DNA of 33,134 bases from Candidatus Nomurabacteria bacterium CG1_02_43_90 (GCA_001871765.1 MNVN01000021.1:1-33134), one strand, 5' to 3'; positions 1-8,303 are shown, numbered from the stretch's first letter. The notes: generated from the letters alone by a model not told the origin. Translations and numbers: made by a program.

Positions 1-32
1 GGTCGTAGGTTCGATCCCTACCCGCGGAGCCA
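1..32 (+). tRNA. 3' end of a tRNA gene (partial, cut by window edge), possibly tRNA-Asn
   Basis: T-arm gtagg-ttcgatc-cctac has a perfect 5-bp stem at 5-21; acceptor 3' strand ccgcgga at 22-28; G73; encoded CCA at 30-32. The GGAGCCA ending resembles bacterial tRNA-Asn, but the anticodon is outside the window. Confidence 0.9.
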
Positions 33-1535
33 GTTAGGACTGTCAGCCAGTTCTAGTACTAGATTGAACGGAGAAGCTATTGAAAAATATAGCTTTTTTC
101 CTTTTACAGTCGGGTTCTGAAGTATCAAACTTAAAAACGCTCTTTTATTAGCAACTTCAGAACTGTTCTCAAAAATAGATTTAGCTCTTCGTGCTACAGA
201 AAGCACTGTAGCAACGGTTGTTTGGTAATCGTAGTCTGCTTTTGTATGCTCTGAAAGTTCAATTTCCAAAGTCTGTATCTGGTCCTGATACTCTTCGTGC
301 TTTTTGTCATAGATGTCCTTAGTAATACTCTGGTCCAAAAATGCTTCAAGTAATCGGTTCTGTTTTGCCTTTAGTTTATCGTAATCTGTCCGTATACGAT
401 TTATTTGTGCCTTATGAAAAACCACTTCGGTTTCAGTGTTCTTGCGTAGCTCATCAACGAGTTCGTTCTGAGCTTCCTCTGTGATGCTTGCAAAGCGGTC
501 TAGGACCTCGTAGACGGGCTTGAGAAGCTCTAATTCGTTTACATATACTCTCTTACATATCTTCTTAGAATTGGTACAAGAATACAGGTTATATTCCTTA
601 CCACTTGGCTTTTTATGGTACTCAGGACTATAGAGACAACCGCAGTTCTGACACTTGAGCAAGCCATTGAACAGGAAGTCCCTAGACTTTGCCTTGTAGG
701 GCGTATTCCTGCGTTTTAGGCGTATCTCTTGGCACTTATCAAAGAGTTCTCTGTCTATCAAACGAGGGTATTTATGGGCATATGGACCATATTTTTTTGA
801 TATAGCAACACCGCAATAAAAACTATCTTTAAGCATATTTTCAATACAACTTTTGGATAGCTTAAAACCCTTGAGACTTCGTAGTCCAAGTTCCGTAATT
901 TTTATTCGTACGGTTTCTAGTGAGTAACTTCCTGTAGCATAAAGCTCAAACATCTTTTGAACTAGATGTCCTCTTTCAGGGTCTATGATGATGTCTTTTC
1001 GTAATCGCTTTTCTTGGTCTAGGTGAACATTCAAATAACCCAAACGAACACCTCCTGTCCATTCGCCATTTCTTCGTTTCTGTTCAAACGCTCGCTTAAC
1101 ATTATCGCCAATAGCATCTGAGTAATACTTTGCTAACCCTAAACTCATACCGAACTGGAACTTTTCAACGGCTGACATTTGGTTATTGATAACCTGACCG
1201 TCTGATACAAAGTGAAGTTCAATCTTATCGGCTAGAGCCATTTCGTAGAGTAAGCCAACCCTTTTATCAAAAACACTACCTCTTGAAAATCGGTCTACCT
1301 TATCAAAACAAACGGCAATCTTTCCTTTTTTTGATACTTCTTGTATATGTTCAACTATCGTATCAAACTCATCTCTTTTAGTTTTATAAGCACTTTCTTC
1401 AAAGCTGTAGGTTTTAATAATATCAAAAGACTTTTTGCTACAGTAACTTTTAATTCGCTCTTCCTGAGCAGGCAAAGAGTTATTAGCTTCCTTTTGTTCT
1501 TCAGTTGATACTCTGGCTACATTTATTGCTTTCAT
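18..1535 (-). CDS. Large serine recombinase / site-specific integrase
   Basis: 505 aa. N-terminal resolvase domain (ARVSTEEQ...SLPAQEERIKSYC, FDKVDRFSRG), recombinase domain, zinc-ribbon-like CQNCG...CTN region and coiled coil. The stop codon lies inside the tRNA. Confidence 0.95.
   Translation of the reverse strand: MKAINVARVSTEEQKEANNSLPAQEERIKSYCSKKSFDIIKTYSFEESAYKTKRDEFDTIVEHIQEVSKKGKIAVCFDKVDRFSRGSVFDKRVGLLYEMALADKIELHFVSDGQVINNQMSAVEKFQFGMSLGLAKYYSDAIGDNVKRAFEQKRRNGEWTGGVRLGYLNVHLDQEKRLRKDIIIDPERGHLVQKMFELYATGSYSLETVRIKITELGLRSLKGFKLSKSCIENMLKDSFYCGVAISKKYGPYAHKYPRLIDRELFDKCQEIRLKRRNTPYKAKSRDFLFNGLLKCQNCGCLYSPEYHKKPSGKEYNLYSCTNSKKICKRVYVNELELLKPVYEVLDRFASITEEAQNELVDELRKNTETEVVFHKAQINRIRTDYDKLKAKQNRLLEAFLDQSITKDIYDKKHEEYQDQIQTLEIELSEHTKADYDYQTTVATVLSVARRAKSIFENSSEVANKRAFLSLILQNPTVKGKKLYFSIASPFNLVLELADSPNWLRG
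24..33 (+). repeat. att core, left copy (attL), GCGGAGCCAG
   Basis: Identical to 7858-7867; overlaps tRNA acceptor end and CCA. Confidence 0.75.
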
Positions 1536-1538
1536 ATA

Positions 1539-2399
1539 TTATGCAACCGCAACTCTTGTGGTTTTTACTTTTATTTCACTAGTAGGAGTTAAGTTAGCTT
1601 CTTGAACATTGTAATTTGTAATTATAAGCTCTTTTCCTTTAGCTGCCGTTTCTTGTTTATAGTTGTTCATTCCATACTGAAATTCCCAACTTATAATGTT
1701 TGCAAAAGAAAATAATTCTCTAACTTCTGGACAATCATCGTATGTAATCATCCATTTGTGTTTTGTTTTTCTCATAACTTCAGCAAATCTTTTGTGGTCA
1801 AAACCTGTATGTAAATTACCGTTTTTCCCATAAAGGCGAGATTTTGTCGCAGAAAGATATGGAGGGTCTAAGAAGATAAACACATCTTTTCCGTCCTTGT
1901 TTACCAAATCCTCATAATCTAGATTTGTAATTTCAGTGTCATTCAGTATTGATGAAACTGGCTTCAATCTATCTATTGATGACTGAGTAAACCTAGCATC
2001 AAATGCTCCTTGTGAATAACCACCTGCTTCAATGGTCCCAGAGAATGTAATCCTATTTAGAACAAAAAATCTGATTGCTTTTTCTAGGCTAGATTTTGGA
2101 TTATTCTCTACAAGTTTTCTATGCAAAGACCTTCCATTTTTTTCAGTATCTTTTACCTTTTGAACTCCTTTCACTAGTCCTTTACAGTCATCTTTTAATT
2201 TTAACCAAAGGTGATACAAGTCATTATTCAAATCATTTACCCAGTATTTTTTATCAGGATATGCCTGTTTGAGTGCAATAAATACTGAGGCACCACCAAG
2301 AAATGGCTCTCTGAACTCGGAGAACTTTGGAACTAATGGTATTATTTTTTTAATCGCCTTAGCTTTTCCTCCTGGATACCTTAGTGGTGTAGTAATCAT
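1539..2399 (-). CDS. D12-class DNA N6-adenine methyltransferase (Dam/EcoRV-type)
   Basis: 286 aa with PLRYPGGKAK, REPFLGGASVF and DPPY motifs. Confidence 0.93.
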   Translation of the reverse strand: MITTPLRYPGGKAKAIKKIIPLVPKFSEFREPFLGGASVFIALKQAYPDKKYWVNDLNNDLYHLWLKLKDDCKGLVKGVQKVKDTEKNGRSLHRKLVENNPKSSLEKAIRFFVLNRITFSGTIEAGGYSQGAFDARFTQSSIDRLKPVSSILNDTEITNLDYEDLVNKDGKDVFIFLDPPYLSATKSRLYGKNGNLHTGFDHKRFAEVMRKTKHKWMITYDDCPEVRELFSFANIISWEFQYGMNNYKQETAAKGKELIITNYNVQEANLTPTSEIKVKTTRVAVA

Positions 2400-2401
2400 A
2401 A

Positions 2402-3556
2402 TTAGTTATTAGTTATTTCTACCTCATAATCATTCTCTGTAGCTTCTTCATTTAGCATTGTAATTGAAGCCGTATCTGGACGAGATATTTTTTCTTTATG
2501 TACAAAAGAAGCTATATTTTCCTGAGTAGTTGGCAACTTCAGAGAAGAAGATATTCTTCCAGTAAGTTTCAAACTAACCTTGTAGTCATATTTTATTTCA
2601 TCTATGTGAATAGTTTTTATTTGAGAAAATAATAGTATTTTAAATAAGCCATCTTTTATATCTGCTGATTTTGGTAACTTTTCAGTGGTTGCATTTTTTG
2701 CTTCCTGAATTATTAGCTGTTTTTTATCTTCATCAATAATAATTTCGTCTGCTGTCAAAAAATAGCTACCGCCTAAATTATTGACTATTTCAAATACCAG
2801 CTTTTCACTTTCAAGTGAAAGATGTTCATTTTTATGCTTAACAACAACTTCTCTTGCTGCTGCTAATCTTGATTTTGCTAGTGTCTCAGAAGCAAAATTA
2901 TTCAAACTAATTGTTTTAGGATTTGATTTATCAATTATTTTTTCTAGGAAAGCTTTATGCCCTGATGAAGGGTGCAATTTTACGGAAAGTTTTTCTGATA
3001 TTGCATCGTATGATGAAACAGCTTTTTCGTATACATCACGAAAATCTTTTATGAAATGCTCATTATTCCAATGATGTGCATCAAATTGATACTCGCTAAT
3101 TTCTTTTATTTTCTTTTTAATATAATTCGTATCAAACTTTTGACTTGTAATACGATATTCGGTTTTCTTTTCAGCATCAGAATACCAAGCTAGGATTACG
3201 AAAACATTGGTAAGGTTCATCCAAGATAAAGTGATGAAGTTTATTCTGTCATTGTTGGATTTATTTTTTGAAGCACCAATACCTTCATCTTTAATAATCG
3301 GAATTATGGTTATTCTTTTGCCGCCAAAACTATATGTGTCATAAATCCTTGCAAACGGATAGGACCTAGTACGCTTTGGTGTAACCCATTTAGAATAGGC
3401 GACTTTATTCTTTTCATCAATTTCTACAATACCACTAGCTGAAGCTTCATTTACATCAAAATCAGCAAGTTTATATTCATTTAGCTTGTTCTTCCTCATT
3501 GAAGTACCTGCTCGGTATTTCAGATTTTCAATTTTTGCTTTTATTATTTTTGCCAT
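2402..3556 (-). CDS. Hypothetical protein, candidate type II restriction endonuclease paired with the adjacent methyltransferase
   Basis: 384 aa ORF 2 nt upstream of the methyltransferase in the same operon. C-terminal IIIDEDKKQLIIQEAKN resembles a PD-(D/E)XK core. Confidence 0.5.
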   Translation of the reverse strand: MAKIIKAKIENLKYRAGTSMRKNKLNEYKLADFDVNEASASGIVEIDEKNKVAYSKWVTPKRTRSYPFARIYDTYSFGGKRITIIPIIKDEGIGASKNKSNNDRINFITLSWMNLTNVFVILAWYSDAEKKTEYRITSQKFDTNYIKKKIKEISEYQFDAHHWNNEHFIKDFRDVYEKAVSSYDAISEKLSVKLHPSSGHKAFLEKIIDKSNPKTISLNNFASETLAKSRLAAAREVVVKHKNEHLSLESEKLVFEIVNNLGGSYFLTADEIIIDEDKKQLIIQEAKNATTEKLPKSADIKDGLFKILLFSQIKTIHIDEIKYDYKVSLKLTGRISSSLKLPTTQENIASFVHKEKISRPDTASITMLNEEATENDYEVEITNN

Positions 3557-3557
3557 A

Positions 3558-3737
3558 TTATTTAGTACTTACTTTTTTCAGAAAAGCTTGAAACTCTGCA
3601 TCATCAACCCTATATTCACGACCAATCTTGTAAGCCTTAAGGCGACCTGCTTTTATGTATCGGTAAATTGTCATAATATTTACCTGTAGCAATTCAGCAA
3701 GGTCCTCTGCTTTATAAAACTCTTTTTCTTTAATCAT
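3558..3737 (-). CDS. Excisionase-family helix-turn-helix protein (59 aa)
   Basis: Translated directly: MIKEKEFYKAEDLAELLQVNIMTIYRYIKAGRLKAYKIGREYRVDDAEFQAFLKKVSTK. HTH_17-like pattern. Not in the ORF track (short). Confidence 0.88.
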   Translation of the reverse strand: MIKEKEFYKAEDLAELLQVNIMTIYRYIKAGRLKAYKIGREYRVDDAEFQAFLKKVSTK

Positions 3738-3793
3738 ATTTTTTGTAATTGATTTAATAATTATACTTTACTCTACGATACATAGCAAACGTC

Positions 3794-4093
3794 CTAACTC
3801 AATGTGGACATTAGAATTTCATCAAAAATCTTTTTCTTATCCTTACTGGTCCAATCAGGATTATCTCTAACGCTGATTTCATAAAAATGAGCCATATTTT
3901 CCCAAATAAGAAGCTCTTTTTCAGGATATAGGTCTCTCTGAAAATTGCTTAAGGTTTCTTCTATTGAAGATATCTCAACCTCTTTGATTATTTCTTTATA
4001 TTTTTGCACTCTTACAACAAATCCGTTCGGTAACACCTCTTGTCTAATTGGACCAATTTTTATATCTGACACTTTAATTTTATTTGTTTTCAT
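3794..4093 (-). CDS. Hypothetical protein (99 aa) in element operon
   Basis: Co-oriented ORF overlapping the end of the rep gene by 14 nt. Confidence 0.65.
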   Translation of the reverse strand: MKTNKIKVSDIKIGPIRQEVLPNGFVVRVQKYKEIIKEVEISSIEETLSNFQRDLYPEKELLIWENMAHFYEISVRDNPDWTSKDKKKIFDEILMSTLS

Positions 4094-5213
4094 ATTTTTT
4101 AGTTTTATATGGTTGATAATCTTCTAATTTTTTATCTATCTGAGTAACCCAATCTCTGAGCTTATTCTTGGTTATAAGCTCACTGGCTTGTTGCATATCT
4201 TTTGCTATGCGATACCAAGTTCTATCGTGAGAACGCTTTGATACAATCGTGCGTAACTGCCTCATTCCACTCTCATCCCTTGCGAGCATAAACAGCCCAA
4301 GAAGATAAATTGCTTGTTTTGGTTTTAGTTTCTTATCTGCCAAAAACAAGGTTCTCAAAATATCTTTGACGCTTATTGAGATTGAAAACAGCCCAAGATT
4401 TCGTTCCTTTATAAGCTTCTGCCAGTAGCTATTGACCACTTTCTTACTCAGTTCAGAACTAAATACTTCCTTGAATGTTGGGTTCTTTGTGTATCCCAAT
4501 TCTTCAATTAGTTTATTCATCTTCTGCTTATGATTTAGTCGTATCTCAAACCGTATCACTTCGTTAAGTTCTGGGTCTTTATTTAACTCTGCAAACAAGC
4601 TCCTCTGGTAAGGATTTTGGTCTTTATCTATGGCTCGTTTTTTATCCTTACCCAAGTCGGCAATCTTGTCGTAAATGACTAGCTGATGAGCAGTTGTATG
4701 AGCATACAAACTCTGACCGTCATTCATAAAGCGTGTCTTTGCAAAATCAAAACTCTTTCGTAGGTTCACTTTATTCATCTCAGAAATTAAATGAGTAACT
4801 GTATATCCGTCTTCAAGTTGAATGTTTTTTGAGAAGTGAACTGAACTGACTGATGCTTTTTCAAGGATTGATTTTGTTGCAACTATTCCCATAGTTTTCA
4901 ATCGGTCTTGAAGCGTATCAATCACTTTAGGGAAATCCCTATCTTCAAGTTCATCTAGGTTATTGAGGTAAAGCAATTTTGGAACAGAAAACTCAATTCG
5001 GACATTAGCATCCAGCCCATAGCTCTTTCTTCTGTAACCTGTCAGCCGAGGGAAATACAGACCACTATCCAAATCTCTTTTTGAGGGATTTTTCACAAAC
5101 TTGTCATATTGGTCTGTTTTGGAATGTAGGTTCCAAGTAGGCACGCCGTAAGATGATAAATCTAGGAATGTGAGCTTGTCTTTCGGTATCAATAAGCACA
5201 CAGTGTCAATCAT
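4080..5213 (-). CDS. Phage/plasmid replication initiator, gene II/X-like
   Basis: VRIEFSVPKLLYLNNLDELEDRDF and HQLVIYDKIADL resemble the phage replication protein II/X family. Start revised to the internal Met (MIDTVCLLIPKD), which overlaps the stop of the upstream 54-aa ORF. Confidence 0.75.
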   Translation of the reverse strand: MIDTVCLLIPKDKLTFLDLSSYGVPTWNLHSKTDQYDKFVKNPSKRDLDSGLYFPRLTGYRRKSYGLDANVRIEFSVPKLLYLNNLDELEDRDFPKVIDTLQDRLKTMGIVATKSILEKASVSSVHFSKNIQLEDGYTVTHLISEMNKVNLRKSFDFAKTRFMNDGQSLYAHTTAHQLVIYDKIADLGKDKKRAIDKDQNPYQRSLFAELNKDPELNEVIRFEIRLNHKQKMNKLIEELGYTKNPTFKEVFSSELSKKVVNSYWQKLIKERNLGLFSISISVKDILRTLFLADKKLKPKQAIYLLGLFMLARDESGMRQLRTIVSKRSHDRTWYRIAKDMQQASELITKNKLRDWVTQIDKKLEDYQPYKTKKYENK

Positions 5214-5370
5214 TTCTTTCTTTCTTAATCTGATAAAAAGCAGGGTTTTGTTTCTTATCCTCTTTGATAAGCCACACAAAAGCACCGACGAATTTGGTCC
5301 TGTCTTCAAGTGATAAATCGTTTATGTTGAAGCAAACTTTCGGCTCTTGTGGTTTAGTAGTACTCTGCAT
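5206..5370 (-). CDS. Small leader ORF upstream of rep (54 aa)
   Basis: Translated directly: MQSTTKPQEPKVCFNINDLSLEDRTKFVGAFVWLIKEDKKQNPAFYQIKKERND. Overlaps the rep start, as in a translationally coupled pair. Confidence 0.6.
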   Translation of the reverse strand: MQSTTKPQEPKVCFNINDLSLEDRTKFVGAFVWLIKEDKKQNPAFYQIKKERND

Positions 5371-5427
5371 AAAAACACAATCTTACGATTGTGCTTTTAG
5401 AATAAAGTATCGTTCGCTTAAGTTTGC

Positions 5428-6678
5428 TTAACTTACACTGACATATTTAGGGTCCAACCGTGCCGAATGTATGGTTAGGTCAAATAGATTTTCAACTTGC
5501 GGAATAGTAAGTTTAACTTTTTTGTTGAACTGGTAAATTGCATTTTTTACCGCAATTTCATTTACATCATCACCGCCAAGAGTTTCGCTTATCTCGTATA
5601 AACTCCATTCTCCGTAAGTGTTTTTAGGGTGTTGAAAGACAACTCTTAATACCTCTTTTTGTACTTGTCCCTGCACCTTAATTTTGTATTCTTTGCCGTT
5701 TGTATCAGTCAAAATCATTGTTCCAGTCTGTAGTGAAAAACTTAAGTTCAGCTTAATTTCTTTCTCGTTATCTATCTTTTCAGTCTCTTTTGTATCTTCC
5801 TGACCAAACAGAGAAGCCACTGTTATAGGCAGTTTATGGAACTTAACATTCCAAAGTTCGGTATCATTCCAGTTACGGACCTTAAGTCTTTTTTGTCTTT
5901 CAAGATATGAAAGCACTTTTACAACTTCAAAATCCTGCTCAGACAAAGATGAAAAAGGGATATTTATATTTCCGTCAATCAAAGGAAAGCGTTTAATATA
6001 TTCAACAAAGTTTTCTATCTGTTTTGAGAAGTAAAATCTTTTTTGCCGATAGGTTGGCTTCTTTTCTATAAATTGGTCCTCACTGAAGTTATCAATGTAA
6101 TCATCAATAGCTTCATTCGCTTCAATCGGACCCTTTTTATCAAACTCAACTTCAAACTCAATAAATGCGGAAGCTACTTGAGAAATGTATTGGATATTTC
6201 TATGAAAGTCGTATTCAGTAAAATCAACCCTGTCCCATTTTGCGGTATTATAGTCTTTCACATCTAAACGTTGAGCATCTTTCAAACCTTTTAATTTGTA
6301 CACTTCATCAATGTAAGCCGAATACATCATTACTTCGTTTTCAGTACCGTTCTTTTCCTCAACGGCTTCTCGTACGATTTTTTCTGCAAGACTAGATATG
6401 TCCTTTACGCTAACTCTTATAATTTTTCCTATATTCAAATCCTTAATCATCTGTATAACTTGCTGAAGAACAAGGTCTTCAGCCGAGCCGTAGTCATTGG
6501 TATCTCTGATTTCATCAGCTATTTCTTCAATCTTCCAATAATCCCCTTTGAGAAATTGGTCTAACGAAAATATATTTTGACCTCTATAAAAACTCTCAAG
6601 CACAATATGAAGTGCTAGTAGTTTTATATCCGTATTAAAATAATCAAAAGTATCTACCTGTTCGTCTTCTTCCATCAC
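5428..6678 (-). CDS. Hypothetical protein (416 aa), unknown function
   Basis: Long ORF, GTG or following ATG start; divergent from the AlbA_2 gene. C-terminal part could be winged-helix-like. Confidence 0.8.
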   Translation of the reverse strand: MMEEDEQVDTFDYFNTDIKLLALHIVLESFYRGQNIFSLDQFLKGDYWKIEEIADEIRDTNDYGSAEDLVLQQVIQMIKDLNIGKIIRVSVKDISSLAEKIVREAVEEKNGTENEVMMYSAYIDEVYKLKGLKDAQRLDVKDYNTAKWDRVDFTEYDFHRNIQYISQVASAFIEFEVEFDKKGPIEANEAIDDYIDNFSEDQFIEKKPTYRQKRFYFSKQIENFVEYIKRFPLIDGNINIPFSSLSEQDFEVVKVLSYLERQKRLKVRNWNDTELWNVKFHKLPITVASLFGQEDTKETEKIDNEKEIKLNLSFSLQTGTMILTDTNGKEYKIKVQGQVQKEVLRVVFQHPKNTYGEWSLYEISETLGGDDVNEIAVKNAIYQFNKKVKLTIPQVENLFDLTIHSARLDPKYVSVS

Positions 6679-6728
6679 TATACTTTACTCTAGTTTACAT
6701 ACCCAATCAAGATTGGTAGAATTAGATT

Positions 6729-7790
6729 ATGCAAAAAACTCCATCACAGGATTTGTTTAACCAGATAGAAAAGCAGGGTCTTACTTATATTGATGACGCC
6801 ATAAACAGCAAACAGGTAGAGAATTACTATTTAGATTTTAAGAGTACAGAAAAGGACGACTACACAGGCGAAAGAAAGCTTTTTGCATCTGATAAAAAGA
6901 ATTATGCAAAAGCCATATCAGCTTTTGGTAACAGTGATGGAGGAGTTCTTGTTTGGGGTGTTAAGACAGGAACTGCTGATGCTGACTATGCTACCGCAAA
7001 AGCATCCATAAAAAATGTTTCCAATTTTGTCAGTTTGCTTGAGGGTTTCACCTCAATACTAACTACACCTCCTCATCCAAATGTTACGAATAAGGTCATT
7101 TATGAAGATGAAGGAAATGATACAGGGTATGTAATAACCCATATTGGTAAATCAAACAGAAGACCTTTCCAAGTAATAAACGAGAACGATTTTAGATACT
7201 ACATCCGAGCAGGTAGTAATTCACAACCAGCATCCGATACTTTTCTCAGAGCTTTGTTTGGACAGGAGCCACAACCTGACACATTTGTTACTTTTGGAGT
7301 GTCGCCTGTAACAATTGATGCTGAGGGAGAAATAAAAATGCAGGTTGGTATCATCCTGCACAATGGAGGTGAAAATGTATCAAAAAATATAAACGGCTAC
7401 GTGCAAGTTGGTGGTTTGGGGATGATGCTTCAGATAAATACACCGAACGAGTTTACTTACTATCAGAATAAAATATCAGGTCTAAAAATTGGCTTTACAG
7501 CAAAACCAGATTTTATTCTGGGAGTTGAGCAAGAGGTTCAACCTTTGATTATGTATATAACTCTTAAAAAACCTATTACATCAAATGGCATTCAAATAAT
7601 TGTCTTGGTAAACGGAGCTAATCAAATGAGCCATAGGACTTATAAAGAAATCAGCAAAGATGACCTAGAGAAGATGTACGACAGTTTTGTTCAAGATAAT
7701 AGCTATGACATAGTAAACGCTATTCTTGGTAAAGAAGATACAGGAGTATCGGACCCTAGTTCTGAAGTGAGAGCTGAGGAAACAACGTAA
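6729..7790 (+). CDS. AlbA_2-domain protein (Schlafen AlbA_2-like putative DNA/RNA-binding)
   Basis: 353 aa: YLDFKSTEKDDYTGERKLFASDKKNYAKAISAFGNSDGGVLVWGVKT is AlbA_2-like; C-terminal half not recognised. Confidence 0.85.
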   Translation: MQKTPSQDLFNQIEKQGLTYIDDAINSKQVENYYLDFKSTEKDDYTGERKLFASDKKNYAKAISAFGNSDGGVLVWGVKTGTADADYATAKASIKNVSNFVSLLEGFTSILTTPPHPNVTNKVIYEDEGNDTGYVITHIGKSNRRPFQVINENDFRYYIRAGSNSQPASDTFLRALFGQEPQPDTFVTFGVSPVTIDAEGEIKMQVGIILHNGGENVSKNINGYVQVGGLGMMLQINTPNEFTYYQNKISGLKIGFTAKPDFILGVEQEVQPLIMYITLKKPITSNGIQIIVLVNGANQMSHRTYKEISKDDLEKMYDSFVQDNSYDIVNAILGKEDTGVSDPSSEVRAEETT

Positions 7791-7857
7791 GGATACCGCT
7801 AAACTGTAATTCGCTCTTAATTTTGGTCCAATTCGCAGTTCTGAATGCGTCCACTGT

Positions 7858-7867
7858 GCGGAGCCAG
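7858..7867 (+). repeat. att core, right copy (attR), GCGGAGCCAG
   Basis: Identical to 24-33. Both copies encode W-L-R in the same minus-strand reading frame. Confidence 0.75.
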
Positions 7868-8063
7868 GTATAAAAAACAGGCGAAAACTCGCTTGTTTTT
7901 TCATTTAAGCTTTTGATATCAATGTACTTTTTAGGTTCGAACTTTTCAATTTCTAATTTAACCAAAGGAATGCCATCTAATAGAGCTTGAATTGATTTTT
8001 TGTTGATAGCAATGAGTTTTTCTTCATTCCACGCTAGGTTCGTACCTAGTTTATGTAATAGTT
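7868..8063 (-). pseudogene. Probable relic C-terminus of a second serine recombinase, reading into attR
   Basis: Open minus-strand frame LLHKLGTNLAWNEEKLIAINKKSIQALLDGIPLVKLEIEKFEPKKYIDIKSLNEKTSEFSPVFYTWLR, in the same frame and orientation relative to the att core as the intact recombinase. Confidence 0.55.
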
Positions 8064-8294
8064 ACTTTTGTGCTTTTATTTCGACCCCAAGAGCACTATC
8101 CCCCATCTTGTTGTAATTGACGGTATTACCGATGGTACCATTTTCTATAATGATCCCGCGGCTAAAACCGGACAACTGCAAATCTCGACCGCCAACTTTC
8201 TTAAGGCATGGAAAAAAGACTAATCGTTATCCGTCCTGCAGGAGAAACTCTTTCTTTTACAGGAACCGCAACAGTTGAATACTCTGTGTAAGGT
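8057..8294 (+). pseudogene. Truncated C39-like peptidase fragment
   Basis: Frame gives FDPKSTIPHLVVIDGITDGTIFYNDPAAKTGQLQISTANFLKAWKKD-stop. A -1 shift at the A6 run continues as RLIVIRPAGETLSFTGTATVEYSV-stop. No N-terminal part. Confidence 0.5.
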
Positions 8295-8303
8295 GTTTAA
8301 AGT

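Larger units (their letters stand above)
24..7867. mobile_element. Integrative element inserted at tRNA 3' end, with serine recombinase and rolling-circle-type initiator
   Basis: 10-bp direct repeat GCGGAGCCAG at 24-33 (in the tRNA 3' end) and 7858-7867; terminal serine recombinase; HTH excisionase; Rep; methyltransferase. Visibly AT-richer than the downstream chromosome. Confidence 0.85.

Noticed and set aside
24-7867. Integrated inovirus prophage
   Set aside because: The Rep is II/X-like, but no Zot-type ATPase, coat or secretin gene is visible, so it is called an integrative element rather than a phage.
7871-7904. Hairpin aaaaaacaggcga...ctcgcttgtttttt just after attR as the displaced native tRNA terminator
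   Set aside because: It lies inside the open frame that looks like a relic recombinase tail, so it may be coincidental coding sequence. It was not called as a terminator, though a dual role is possible.
7665-7965. Minus-strand ORFs 7665-7904 and 7756-7965 as independent genes
   Set aside because: 7756-7965 is explained as the relic recombinase frame joined to the attP-side tail; 7665-7904 is antisense to the AlbA_2 gene end.
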